From positions 51,407,941 through 51,471,940 of the forward strand of contig CM031614.1 in the NCBI GenBank assembly GCA_018398815.1: a stretch of 64,000 nt of DNA, in the 5' to 3' direction. The DNA comes from Conus ventricosus. Lineage: Eukaryota > Mollusca > Gastropoda > Neogastropoda > Conidae. The translations under genes were made by a program, and so were the position numbers. Below the pieces are notes generated by a model. It saw nothing but the letters and a program-made list of their open reading frames with translations, did not search any database and was not told the DNA's origin. Below are positions 1-10,412 of this stretch, one piece after another (within the stretch, counting starts at the first letter, position 1; every line of letters starts with the position of its first letter).

Positions 1-344
1 CTGATGAAATTACGTAGGACAGGAAAATAGATTTCGGATGCCGAACAGATTTGTTGAAATGTCATCTTAATTCCCTATTACGTTTTGTTTAAATGAGTTT
101 TAATGAGTCACGTCTTGCAAGAAAATATTTGTTCACAAAACCGTAACCATGTAGATGTTTCATGATTTTAAACGCCCAATTTTGGCTGTTTCTTTGGCTG
201 AATTATCAATTAGTCTACAAATAGATGTGCCCTCGAAGGGGGTTACGATGGTTCCCTCAGGCAGCTAGTGAAGGTTTCTCATATTTATAATATATTCCCC
301 GTTTTCTTCATCTTCATTTTTTTTCCCCTGAAAGTTTAAATTTT

Positions 345-420
345 TGCCAAGTCATTACTATAACGACTGAAGAATTGTTGGCCCGCACTTGTTTTCCCCC
401 ACTACTTAATTGTTCAGCAT
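345..420. repeat. Dispersed repeat also found at 43.6-43.8 kb
   Basis: Contains GAAGAATTGTTGGCCCGCAC then TTGTTTTCCCCC. Near-identical blocks occur at 43632-43690 and 43722-43780. All three lie in introns just downstream of an e11-like exon. Confidence 0.7.
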
Positions 421-505
421 TATACGCATCCACAACATCTCCGGAAAGGAATTTCTAAACGTACCACACATATGTACTTGTTTCTACATGATTTTCGGTA
501 CTGAC

Positions 506-683
506 CACAATAAAAGGTGTTGTCCTTGTTCACGCCAACCGTGCCAGGCGGACACTGAAGTGTGATGGTGGGGTAGCTAATAGACCGGTTACTGTCCAGG
601 GTTAAGTCCTCAATATCAAGATCGCCAGACTGTGACTTGTTCACCAGTGTGACGTATAAAGAATTCGTTGTGGCTGCAAATAC
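506..683 (-). CDS. SVEP1-like gene, exon e11: start of cysteine-rich (ephrin-receptor-like) region
   Basis: Exon of 178 nt, phase 0 in and phase 1 out; acceptor GTGTAACAG|GTATTT, donor TGTG|GTCAGT. It encodes V-F-A-A-T-T-N-S-L-Y-V-T, two sequons (N-K-S, N-R-S), an acidic D-L-D-I-E-D-L-T-L stretch, and ends Q-C-P-P-G-T-V-G-V-N-K-D-N-T-F-Y-C. The C-P-P-G-T...Y-C ending matches the opening of ephrin-receptor-like (GCC2/GCC3) repeats, which in SVEP1-like proteins continue as C-x-x-C-P-x-G-T-Y. The next exon should lie below base 1. Confidence 0.8.
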
Positions 684-1179
684 CTGTTACACAAGAAAAA
701 ACAATTTAACGGTTTCACGCAGTTTTCTTTTCATTTATTGCGTTTTTGAAGACACACACAAATAAACACAAAAATGTTATGCCTGATTGTGGACTCATAT
801 GACTCTATAGTAAGTTCCCCTGCAAACTAAGAACGTTTGCATTAGGTGGGGTTTTATCCCAGTTTTCATCCATCCCTTTTCTTTATCATTCTCCTCTCTC
901 CCCGTTCAATCTCTTTTCGTTCTTCGAATCCCTCACTTCTTTCTTAATTTTCTCCCTCTCATTCCTTCACTCGTTCCTGTTAAAACACTCCCTCTCATAC
1001 CTGCTTCCATCTTACCTCATTCCCGTGTGGTTGAATTGTAGCCCCCCTCCCTCACTCTCATTTTTCTACATACCTCTCCCTCACTTTCATTCCACCTGTA
1101 CACTCCCTTCCTCTCCCCTCAAGCCCTTCTCTCCTGGGTAATCTCCCCATTCTTGTCCGTAGTCCATCTCCCAGCTGAC
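684..1179. other. Intron e10-e11
   Basis: Transcribed from minus. The part at 880-1130 is strongly CT-rich on + (repeated CCTCTC, CTCTCATTCC). No other feature seen. Confidence 0.7.
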
Positions 1180-1383
1180 CTGTTCCCGTTCCTGCAGAGT
1201 TATGTTGCAGTCCTGGGGAGCCTCAATCAGCATGACCAGCATGAAGACCACCTCGTGACTTTGTTCCGCTTCCCTGCGAAGCCGCTGCTTGTGATCTCCG
1301 GACAGCCCGGATGTTGAGGGGTCCGCAAGGGGGCGCCTTGTGTCAGCAGATCTGCGCCGTCTGGTGGTGGGTCCGCACCTCAC
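1180..1383 (-). CDS. SVEP1-like gene, exon e10: arginine-rich linker module
   Basis: Exon of 204 nt (68 codons), phase 0-0, acceptor GCCATCAG|GTGAGG, donor ACAG|GTCAGC. The peptide begins V-R-C-G-P, has a basic R-R-R-R-S-A-D-T-R-R run that could be a proprotein-convertase site, then E-V-V-F-M-L-V-M-L-I-E-A-P and an N-I-T glycosylation sequon. The frame remains open to a second possible phase-0 donor, CAG|GTGGAA, that would end the exon at 1096. I prefer the earlier donor because the extra segment merges into the CT-rich intron. No named domain is recognised. Confidence 0.65.
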
Positions 1384-1739
1384 CTGATGGCGATGGCATT
1401 AACAATGTCACCATCATCATTCCTTGTTATATTTTTCACCCTTATGGTCACAATTCACGTCATTAGAATCAATATCAGTCGCAGCCCATGGTGGTTGTTT
1501 TAATCAACACCAGTATTAGCAGCAGGAACAGTGGTGACACTGTTAGTCTTATCGTTAAGCCCATGATAACGGCATCATCTATTACGAATTAATCTATTAC
1601 GAATTAATAAACAGTAATGTCATCGGTATCACCGACACAGTATGCACCAACGTCAACGTAAGAGTGACATCATCAATATTATCAGCAGGATATTGTACGT
1701 AATTGTCGTAGTCGTCCTCTGTGCCAGTGCACTGTTCAC
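1384..1739. other. Intron e9-e10, unique part
   Basis: AT-rich with scattered CATCAT trinucleotides. No gene seen. Confidence 0.6.
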
Positions 1740-2300
1740 AGTTTCGTCATATCGAGGTAATCTTCTGTACCTCCACATGGTCCACACTGGTCACGGTCAT
1801 CGGGTGTACATCCACATTATGTACAATAGTAATTATAATTCTGTCTACCTCTACATCGTCCACAATAGTCATAGTAGTTCTTTGTACCTAAACATTGTCC
1901 ACAACTGTCCTGGCCATTCTGTGTACCTGTACATTGTCCATAGTTGTCATGGTCATCCCCTATACTACCACATTTTCCTGAATCGTCATGATCATCCTCT
2001 GCATTTCTAAACTGACTACAATTGTCATGGTCATCCTCTGTGCTCTCTAAATTGTCCAAAAAACAGCATGATCAGCTTCAGTACCACCCACTGACCACAA
2101 CTGTCATCGTCAGCCTGAGTAAATGCACACAATTGTAAGTCCACACTATCAACAATTATCATGGTCAACCTCTGTACCTCTTTATAGTCCACGATTGTCA
2201 TGGTCATCCTGCGTACCTCCACACTATCAACAATCGTCATGGTCAATCAATATACTACCACATTGTCCCAAATGTCATAATTGCTTTTTGTCACTGTGTC
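1740..2300. repeat. Degenerate outer part of the 39-bp minisatellite
   Basis: Diverged copies with the same words (CCACATTGTCCACAA, TGTCATGGTCATCC, CTCTGTACCTCC). They are separated from the fresh array by a (TG)n tract and the LTR-like insertion at 2500-4502. Divergence increases away from e9, consistent with growth from the exon side. Confidence 0.85.
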
Positions 2301-2302
2301 GG

Positions 2303-2304
<2 letters not shown>

Positions 2305-2380
<76 letters not shown>

Positions 2381-2394
2381 GTGTGTGTGTGAAC
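2305..2394. repeat. (TG)n microsatellite
   Basis: Nearly pure GT dinucleotide tract of about 90 bp with two interruptions, inside the degenerate minisatellite. Confidence 0.97.
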
Positions 2395-2499
2395 ACATGT
2401 TAGTGCGAGTGTTTTAGTGTGTGTTGAGCGCAATGAGTTGATCCAAAGAATTGCGCTATATAAAATCCATACATTATTATTATTGTTATTATTATTATT

Positions 2500-4500
2500 T
2501 GTGACGGACCGTTTTTCGTCCGGTCACAAATTTTCATGCGACCGCGCTTGCCGGAAAGTGGTTGTCCGGAAGCCGGTTGCAAAATTCAGCTGACTGCTAC
2601 TCACCGGCGCATTGCTATAAGCCGGTGAGTTGCACCGGTTAGGCAGTCTCTGCAGTGATTCCGGCAACACAAGTTCACAGAAGGCCGAAGAGGGACTCAG
2701 CCGTTTGCTGGTGGCAGTCTGGTATCTATCATTGAATATTTATTTATTAGCAAACCGAAACCGTATTCCCGTTTAGGAGCGACTGAAACTTCCTCAGTGC
2801 ACTTGTGAAGGTTTTATTTGAAAAAAGGAAAGTATTTTTTGTGTTCTGTTATCCTATGACTTGATAGGGTAACAAAACGAAATTGTTTCGGAAAATGTGA
2901 ATAGATGAAGTGAGTGTTATAGGAAGTGGTCTTCAGAAAAAAAAGATTTTGTTTATTTTGTGACTTAACTAGCTATGAACTTCATGATGAAAAACAAGTG
3001 TTTATTCTAATATGGTTTGCAAGAAGAGGGAGAGTTTTGATGCTATGGATAATAAGCTCCCAGAGTGAGCGACATAGACTTTTTGTTGATTTTCATTTTG
3101 ATGTGAACGAGTATTTAACTCACTCTTGATATAAATACCAATGTGTGTGTTGGTGGACAAGAGTGTGGTGGAAATCTTTCCCTTACATATACTGAAGTTG
3201 ATGAATCGAAATGAAGTGAACATTCTTGTGTTACAAGAAAGAAATGAACATTCTGTGAATTGACGAAAGACATAAGTGATTATATGAAATGAAATGAACA
3301 TTCTTGTGCTACAAGAAAAGAAATGAACATTGTGTGAATTGAAGAAAGACATTTATAGTTTGAAAAGTAGTCATCAATTGTGTAATGAAAGTAATCATTG
3401 TGTGTAATGAATTGTATTCATTGTTTTATTGAAGAGGATCCAGGTGGAAATCCTTTCCCTAATTTGGAAAACTAGATTCTGAAAGGTTTATATGGAAATC
3501 CTTTCCTGTGTAGTGTTATGATTCCAGAAAAGGGAATGTTGTAGTGTTGTGATTCCGGAAAAAGGGGGTGTTGTAATGTTGAGAAAGAATATGCTGATGT
3601 GTGGCTCAAGTTCTAGTGAAATATGATGTGACTAATGAACATGAAGATAGTCGTGATTGCAATGAATAGTGGCCATGATAATCAAGGTAGTTAATCAGCT
3701 TCCCCCAGGTTGAAGTGTTCCCTGGACTGCAGGGGACTGGCTACCACTGTGCTAGGGCCGGGGGCCGTAGCTGTGTTCACGCCCCTGTTCTCCACCTTTT
3801 TGCGGGTGTGGAGAGGTCGGCCTGAGCGCCGACAATCGCCCTACCTGCCACTGCGCCCGGGACCGACTGCTTGGTGGGCCAGTGGGCTGGAGACGTCGCT
3901 GCTGCCGAGCCAGAGCGCCGCTCCTGTTTTTGAACCAGCGACCTGTTGGCGAGGCCGTCGCTGTGTGTGGTGTGTGAGCCACAGCTCTTGTGCGACTATC
4001 ACCTCGTCGTCGGCTGAGACGCCGCGAGTGTGATAGTGTTGGTGTTGAGCCACAGCTCTGGGGTGAGACTGTCACTGTGTCGTCGGCAGAGACGCCGCGA
4101 ACGTGTTAGTGTTTTTTTTTCCCCTTTCTTCTTGAGCCACAGCTGTGAAGTGAATCTTGAGTCGGACTTGACTTGACACTGCCGTCGTCGTCTTCACCGC
4201 CGTCATCGATGTCACTGGACCCGGCAGCCCTGATAATTATATATATAAATATTGATATGATGTGTGTGTACGCTTAATGGTTGGCGTACCAAACCATGCA
4301 TAATTTTGTGTCTATAATATATATGTTTTGTCTGATGGCTCGGGCAGCATAAAAACAGGGAAAAGTGTTTTGTTGCCTGGCTGTCAATGTTCGGGTGAGT
4401 GGGTGTGTGTATGTGAATTAGAAAAGCGTGCATGCATCTATAATTTCTGAGTGAGAGTCAGACAGTCAGACACTTGCAGACACACCCATTCCATCCGTAA

Positions 4501-4502
<2 letters not shown>
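2500..4502. mobile_element. 2.0-kb LTR-like insertion (probable solo LTR)
   Basis: Begins TGTGACGGA and ends TCCGTAACA, which are imperfect inverted ends with TG...CA termini. Both sides carry TTATT (2495-2499 and 4503-4507), a 5-bp target duplication, although the surrounding (ATT)n weakens this. The interior has no convincing gag, protease or RT frame. It contains a GC-rich stretch at 3.7-4.2 kb with repeated GAGCCACAGCTCT-type words and a ~90-bp tandem duplication at 3.2-3.35 kb. Together with the 5-bp duplication, a solo LTR of a Gypsy- or BEL-type retrovirus-like element is the simplest reading. Confidence 0.6.

Positions 4503-4545
<43 letters not shown>
4503..4545. repeat. (ATT)n microsatellite
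   Basis: Pure trinucleotide tract. A shorter relative lies at 2473-2499, left of the LTR-like insertion, as expected if the element landed in one tract. Confidence 0.95.
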
Positions 4546-4549
<4 letters not shown>

Positions 4550-5034
4550 TGTTCACAAATGTCAAGGTCATCCAGTTTACCTCCACATTGTTCACCACTG
4601 TCATGTCAGTCTCTATACCCCCACATTGTCCACAACGGTCATGTCACTTCCTGTGTCCCCACATTGTCCTCAATTTACATGATCATCCTAAGTAACCTCC
4701 GCATTGTTCACACTTGTCATGGTCATTCTCTGTAAATCCATATTGTCTACAAATATGCCACTTTTGTACTTCCGCGTTGTTTACAATTATCATGGTCATT
4801 CCATGCACATCCACACTGTCCATGGTTGCCATTGTCAACTTCTGAAACTCCAAATTGTCCACAATAGTAATGTGGTGATCCTCTGTACCTTCACATTTTC
4901 CACAACTTCATGATTGTCCTAAGTTGCCCCACATTGTTCATAATAATCGTAGACATTCTCTGCATTCCCCACTGTCTACAACTGTTAGGTCACTGTATTT
5001 CCACATCCACTCTGTCTTCATGTGTACCTTCACA
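4546..5034. repeat. Degenerate inner part of the 39-bp minisatellite
   Basis: Same vocabulary as the fresh array (TTGTCCACAA, GTCATGGTCAT, CCTCCACATTGT) with many substitutions and small indels. It links the (ATT)n tract right of the LTR-like insertion to the homogeneous array. Confidence 0.85.
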
Positions 5035-6855
5035 CTGTCCACAAACATCAAGGTCATCTCTACCTCCACATTGTCCACATTCGTCATGGTCACTCTCTAC
5101 CTCCACATTGTCTACATTCGTCATGGTCACTCTCTCTGCGTCCACATTGTCCACATTTGTCATGGTCACTCTCTCTACGTCCACATTGTCTACATTTGTC
5201 AAGGTCACTCTCTCTACCTCCACATTGTCTACATTCGTCATGGTCACTCTCTCTACGTCCACATTGTCCACATTCGTCATGGTCACTCTCTCTAGGCCCA
5301 CATTGTCTACATTCGTTATGGTCACTCTCTCTACCTCCACATTGTCTATATTCGTCTTGGTCACTCTCTCTACGTCCACATTGTCCACATTCGTCATGGT
5401 CACTCTCTCTACCTCCACATTGTCTACATTCGTCATGATCACTCTCTCTACGTCCACATTGTCTACATTTGTCATGGTCACTCTCTCTGCCTCCACATTG
5501 TCCACATTTGTCATGGTCACTCTCTCTACCTCCAATTGTCCACATTTGTCATGGTCACTCTCTCTGCCTCCACATTGTCTACATTCGTCATGGTCACTCT
5601 CTCTACCTCCACATTGTCCACATTTGTCATGGTCACTCTCTCTACGTCCATATTGTCTACATTTGTCATGGTCACTCTCTCTACCTCCACATTGTCCACA
5701 TTTGTCATGGTCACTCTCTCTACCTCCACATTGTCCACATTCGTCATGATCACTGTCTCTACGTCCACATTGTCTACATTTGTCATGGTCACTCTCTCTA
5801 CGTCCACATTGTCCCCATTTGTCATGGTCACTCTCTCTACCTCCACATTGTCCACATTCGTCATGGTCACTCTCTCTACCTCTACATTGTCTACATTTGT
5901 CATGATTATTCTCTCTCCGTCCACATTGTCCACATTTGTCATGGTCAAATCTCTATGCGTCCACATTGTCCACATTTGTCGTGATCATTCTCTCTACGTC
6001 CACATTGTCCACATTTGTCATGATCACTGTCCATCTTCACACTGTCAACGATGGTCATGGTCATTCACTGCACCTCCACATTGTCTACATGTGTCATGGT
6101 CACTCTCTCTACGTCCACATTGTCTACATTTGTCATGATCACTGTCCATCTTCACACTGTCAACGATGGTCATGGTCATTCACTGCACCTCCACATTGTC
6201 TACATTTGTCATGGTCACTCTCTCTACATCCACATTGTCTTCATTCGTTATGGTCACTCTCTCTACCTCCACATTGTCTACATTCGTCATGGTCACTCTT
6301 TCTACGTCCACATTGTCTACATTCGTCATGGTCACTCTCTCTACGTCCACACTGTCCACATTTGTCATGGTCACTCTCTCTACCTCCACATTGTCTACAT
6401 TCGTCATGTCATTCTCTCTACGTCCACATTGTACACATTTGTCATGGTCACTCTCTCTACGTCCACATTGTCCACATTTGTCATGGTCACTCTCTCTATG
6501 TCCACACTGTCCACATTTGTCATGGTCATTCTCTCTACGTCCACATTCGTCATTGTCTACATTTGTCATGGTCACTCTCTCTACGTCCACATTGTCTACA
6601 TTTGTCATGGTCACTCTCTCTACCTCCACATTGTCTACAGTTGTCATGGTCACTCTCTTTACGTCCACATTGTCCATGTTTGTCATGGTCACTCTATCTA
6701 CGTCCACATTGTCTACATTTGTCATGGTCACTCTATCTACGTCCACGTTGTCTACATTTGTCATGGTCACTCTATCTACGTCCACATTGTCTACATTTGT
6801 CATGATCACTCTCCATCTTCACACTGTCAACGATGGTCATAGTCATTCACTGCAC
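5035..6855. repeat. 39-bp minisatellite adjoining exon e9
   Basis: About 45 tandem units of 39 bp. On the + strand the unit reads around TGGTCACTCTCTCTAC, then CTCCACATTGTCTACATT and CGTCA. Variation alternates mainly between CTACCTCC and CTACGTCC, with occasional short deletions (near 5535, 6410 and 6550). Because 39 is a multiple of three, long stop-free frames appear on both strands, but these are an effect of the period. The last unit at the high-coordinate end is the 3' end of e9 with its donor. Confidence 0.97.
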
Positions 6856-7022
6856 CTCCACATTGTCCACAGTACAACGGACGTTCTGGGAGCATCCTTC
6901 GTGGGTGAACTGGTTCAGGCGGGAGATGAAGTTCTCCTTGAGATGGTCCAGGCTCTTGTTGCAGTGCCCAGTGTAGTAGAACACGTCCGTCATCACACGG
7001 GCTTCATTAGGCAGACGTTTGA
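6856..7022 (-). CDS. SVEP1-like gene, exon e9: unnamed cysteine-containing module
   Basis: Exon of 167 nt, entering in phase 1 and leaving in phase 0; acceptor TGTGCCAG|TCAAA, donor GGAG|GTGCAG. It follows the last CCP and encodes V-F-Y-Y-T-G-H-C, a helix-like F-I-S-R-L-N-Q-F stretch, then E-G-C-S-Q-N-V-R-C-T-V-D-N-V-E. I do not recognise it as a named domain. Its place between CCP/HYR blocks and a cysteine-rich C-P-P-G-T segment resembles the linker region of SVEP1-like proteins (inference). The phase-0 donor was chosen because the next exon opens in phase 0 and gives V-E-V-R-C-G; an alternative CA|GTGAAT donor would put a stop in e10. The exon end plus donor is the seed unit of the 39-bp minisatellite. 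Confidence 0.8.
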
Positions 7023-7344
7023 CTGGCACACACCACGGTGTAGGGTTTGACAACAACAATGACGATGATGGTGACAGAGACTGTGATGGTAATAATGATG
7101 ATGGTAGTATGTTAATGGTGATGGTGATAATAATGATCAGTACTATTATGTGAAGACGACAGAGTGATAATAATGGTGGTGATGGTATTAGTGATAATGA
7201 TATTGATGAAGGTGATGTGGTGCATATGATGATAATGCCTATGATAGTAATGATATGATGTATTGTGGTGGTCCCAGACAGATGTGTGGTGATAACGTTG
7301 ACGACTGTCATGGAGGCAATGGTAGTCGTGGTGTCGGTAGTGAT

Positions 7345-7377
<33 letters not shown>

Positions 7378-8100
7378 AAGCATGATGACGATGATGATAA
7401 TGATGATGATGATGTATTATGAATATAATTCCACTGATTATACTGAGTATGGCTACCACCCTGCTCATCCTTCGGTCTGAGGCCAACTTGTCTGTGGGAG
7501 CTCAAAGCTGTTAGGACATCAATCATACAATTCATTGCCAACAACGATGATGCCGGTGAAAGATTGATGGATGATTATAACGATGAAGCAAAAGAAGAGG
7601 GAAAAGACTAAATAAGACAACCGAGATGATAATGCTGGCGATGGTGACAACGATCAACCTGATTGTGGCAGTGCACATGGAAACCAGTGTGATACGCCAG
7701 AATCACTCGTGTAGAAATGATTATTCTAGTCAATATGGCGTTCATCACTTCATGCTTCGAAAACCACGGAACTGTCCTTGGCGTGCGCCGTAAACACAAC
7801 ATTTTAAAAAGTTGGCACTCACTTCCACTCCACTCCACGCAGATCACACTTCTGTTGAGCTACAAAGGCTACCCATTTACGTTGGAAACGCTTTACACTA
7901 TGATAGGGTATGGAAAAGGGGGTAAAAATGAACCAATTTCTGTATTTTAGAGAGATCGTTTTGGGGTAGCGTCCTTTGTTGTTGTTTTTTCTACGCCAAA
8001 AACCAAAGTTTTTTTCCTTTCAAATATTTAGACATGACTGTGGCTGAAATTAATTTGTCCAAGATAATGGATCTATTTTGCGCCCAATATGAGGAGATAT
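7023..8100. other. Intron e8-e9, proximal part with GAT-rich tract
   Basis: 7060-7420 is rich in GATGATGATGG and ends in a pure (GAT)n run near 7345-7415. It encodes only low-complexity poly-H or poly-I frames. 7450-8100 shows no recognisable gene. Confidence 0.6.
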
Positions 8101-8151
8101 GCGATTGTGTTTGTGCTACGTTTTCATTGTTTTGAATGTTGTTTGTCTTGC

Positions 8152-8177
8152 CTGAAGAGGATCAAAGAGATCGAAAC
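8152..8177 (+). ncRNA. Hammerhead-ribozyme-like core
   Basis: CTGAAGA, then GGATC-AAAGA-GATC, then GAAAC. This matches the hammerhead core CUGANGA - stem II - GAAA, with a perfect 4-bp GATC/GATC stem. Hammerheads of this compact kind are known from Penelope-like retroelements. No PLE coding sequence is adjacent, so this is probably a terminal fragment. Stems I and III were not resolved by eye. Confidence 0.45.
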
Positions 8178-8337
8178 GCGTAGTGTTTGTGTTGTGACGA
8201 TGTTCTTTCGTCTGCGGTATAGTAAATTTACTTTTGATTTGAAAACAACAGTCGTCAAAACTGCACAAAACCACACTTCCTAGGTTGCAGACAGGATGAG
8301 AATGAAAATGTACACAAAGGAAAGGGAAGGTGAAGAC

Positions 8338-8350
8338 AGACAGAGAGAGA

Positions 8351-8421
<71 letters not shown>
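8338..8421. repeat. (GA)n microsatellite
   Basis: AGAGAG tract of about 80 bp with three interruptions. Confidence 0.97.
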
Positions 8422-8422
<1 letters not shown>

Positions 8423-8732
8423 CTGAACTCTGCAACTTTTAATTGTAAGCCCACCGATCTGTACACAAGGGGTACACGTTTCCTGAGAATAGAATGAAAG
8501 TGGGTACGGGTCATCAGCAAAAGGAAGTAATTTCTTTCCAGAAACGCAAGCAAACAACTACAAGGGGAAATAATTCAAAGAAATAAACCAAGATAAACAA
8601 AAAATATTTTCATTTGCGTTTGAAAACCATCACAACACATATTCATATATCTAGTTTCCGTTCCTAAGTTTATGTCTAGTTTTCAGTGCATAAAATATAT
8701 ACATTGCCAAATTTCTAAGAATGACCATGTTT

Positions 8733-8972
8733 TCAGATTGCATCAAATAAGCTAAACAATCGCCATTTGGATAGGAATAGAATCTTGATAAATATTTTTT
8801 CTCGCAAATATGAGTACTCTAGACATTCAAACAAGAAATGAAATTCGTTTTCAATTTTATTACAAAATGGACAGTTTTTTGGTTGTTCGTCATATCTGTT
8901 ATTGATTTTTAAATCGCATAATCCCAAACAAAATCTTGAAAGAGCATACCGAAATTTACTTCTGTGCGGAAT
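8733..8972 (-). pseudogene. LINE C-terminal zinc-knuckle region
   Basis: Reads R-Y-A-L-S-R-F-C-L-G-L-C-D-L, then C-P-F-C-N-K-I-E-N-E-F-H-F-L-F-E-C, a C-x2-C-x7-H-x4-C knuckle typical of the end of such LINE polyproteins. It continues the 9.4-9.9-kb fragment once the SINE and one target duplication are ignored, with an uncertain one-base frame offset at the junction. Confidence 0.8.
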
Positions 8973-8982
8973 GTAGATTTGA

Positions 8983-9389
8983 TTTTCTTTTTTCTTTCTT
9001 TCTGCGTACGCAGGCTGATATTCCTGCGGACACTCCCTGTATAGCCAGGCAGTGGAGTTTTGTGTGTATGACCCTTTTCTATCCCGCCATTAAGGCAGCC
9101 ATACTCCATCTTCGGGAAGGTGCATGCTATGTGTCACGTGTTATCCATACCAACGGCCAGACTGGCCTTCTCTTTCGAAAGTTGGTGATGGGATTTTACG
9201 TGTGTGCAAGATGTTGTGCGTGCGTTCACACACGGAACCTCGGTTTATAGTCTCATTCGAAGGACTGTGTGGGGAATGGAGTCAGAACCAATGTTAACTC
9301 CGAGGGAAAAATCCCCCCATACCGAAATTCGAACCCGCAACCCCAGGATCACGAGTCCGGCGCTCTACCAACTGAGCTATTCCGGCCCC
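8983..9389 (-). mobile_element. tRNA-derived SINE with 10-bp target duplication
   Basis: The minus strand starts with a tRNA-like head (TAGCTCAGTTGGTAGAGCG A box; GGTTCGAATT B box near 9320-9330), continues through a body of about 300 bp and ends in an A-rich AGAAAGAAAG tail. GTAGATTTGA flanks it at 8973-8982 and 9390-9399. Acceptor-stem pairing is absent and the T stem is imperfect, so it is not a functional tRNA gene. It sits inside the LINE fragment and is therefore younger. Confidence 0.85.
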
Positions 9390-9399
9390 GTAGATTTGA

Positions 9400-9932
9400 A
9401 TGAGCTGTATGTTGAAAAACGGTCGCTCTGAGAAATTGTTGCATTCCAATCTTGATTATAGCAATCCAACATTCGTTGTTTTAGTTCCTTCAAGAACATC
9501 ACTTCATTTCCAGCCCCTCCATTTATCCAAATCTCTGAAAAACCAAAAATATCAGAACATCTTTTAATATAATATGCCCAGTTATGATGATTGAAATGAC
9601 CACGGGTAAACTCGGGAATCTTATTCAGAATAATCAAATCGGCTTGCTTTGGAAATCTGTCAATGGCCATATTTTGGAGTTTAAACCAGTACTTAAAGGA
9701 TTTTAAAGTACTGTCAACACACAAAGGATATCGACCGGTTTCACCATATATCATGGTATTTGGACTTTTGAGACTCACATCCAGTGAACAGTTACAAACG
9801 AACAAATGAACTGCTTCCATAGACTTATATTTCGTTAAGCCCCAAAGTTCAGCAGCATACGATAACATGGGCTTTACTTGACAATCAAACAATTTAAAAA
9901 ATGACATATCCATGTTGCCTAAAGCCCACATC

Positions 9933-9934
<2 letters not shown>
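9400..9934 (-). pseudogene. LINE reverse-transcriptase thumb/C-terminal region
   Basis: Reads F-F-K-L-F-D-C-Q-V-K-P-M-L-S-Y-A-A-E-L-W-G, then V-S-L-K-S-P-N-T-M-I-Y-G-E-T-G-R-Y-P and F-K-Y-W-F-K-L. These are the conserved words after the RT palm in Jockey/CR1-like LINE polyproteins. The catalytic palm is missing and the frame continues into the SINE. Not host coding. Confidence 0.85.

Positions 9935-9982
<48 letters not shown>
9935..9982. repeat. (GA)n microsatellite
   Basis: Pure AG tract of about 48 bp at the broken 5' edge of the LINE fragment. Confidence 0.97.
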
Positions 9983-9985
<3 letters not shown>

Positions 9986-10340
9986 ATCTCGTCAACCACA
10001 AGGGATGAGTCGCAAGAGTAAGAGGTCTGGGGAGGGAGAGACTGGGAAGGAGGAAATGAGGAGAAGGGTGGGGGGAATGTTGCAAGGAATAGTGTGTAAA
10101 AAAACGTCCACACAAACCGGTGGTATAACAAACAAAATATTTAACCATACGTTAAGCAACGCATAAGCATGTGGGCCGCAATGGAGACAGAATTGAAGTG
10201 CACGTTTGAGGAATATCAGTAACGACATCAGTACTAGCAGCAATGATAATAATAATAATAATGATATCAATAATGATAATCATAATGACAACAATAATTA
10301 TGATGCCACGATGGCTATGACGACGATGATTAAACTAATG

Positions 10341-10344
10341 TTGT

Positions 10345-10392
<48 letters not shown>

Positions 10393-10393
10393 C
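10341..10393. repeat. (ATG)n microsatellite beside the e8 donor
   Basis: Pure trinucleotide run, then GACGATGATGATG up to the donor of e8 at 10412. Confidence 0.95.
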
Positions 10394-10412
10394 GATGATG
10401 ATGCCTTCTTAC

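Larger units (their letters stand above)
8700..9934 (-). mobile_element. Jockey/CR1-type LINE fragment, split by a SINE
   Basis: Minus-strand decayed LINE, 3' part only. It is cut at a (GA)n tract at 9935 on its 5' side and interrupted by the SINE at 8983-9389. Coding remnants are listed separately. Inside the intron between e8 and e9, in the same orientation as the host gene. Confidence 0.8.

Noticed and set aside
3710..4075. GC-rich open frames of 107 codons on both strands
   Set aside because: They lie inside the LTR-like insertion, have no motif, and are expected from GC-rich sequence without stops.
4990..6809. Long open frames (up to ~290 codons) encoding 13-residue repeats such as V-T-M-T-N-V-D-N-V-E-V-E-R
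   Set aside because: They arise in several frames of both strands because the 39-bp period is a multiple of three. No independent start, splice or conservation signal.
7112..7486. Histidine-rich and isoleucine-rich frames
   Set aside because: Translations of (GAT)n/(ATC)n repeats.
9320..9389. Functional tRNA gene with anticodon CGU on the minus strand
   Set aside because: No acceptor-stem pairing, mismatched T stem, and clear SINE body, tail and target duplication.
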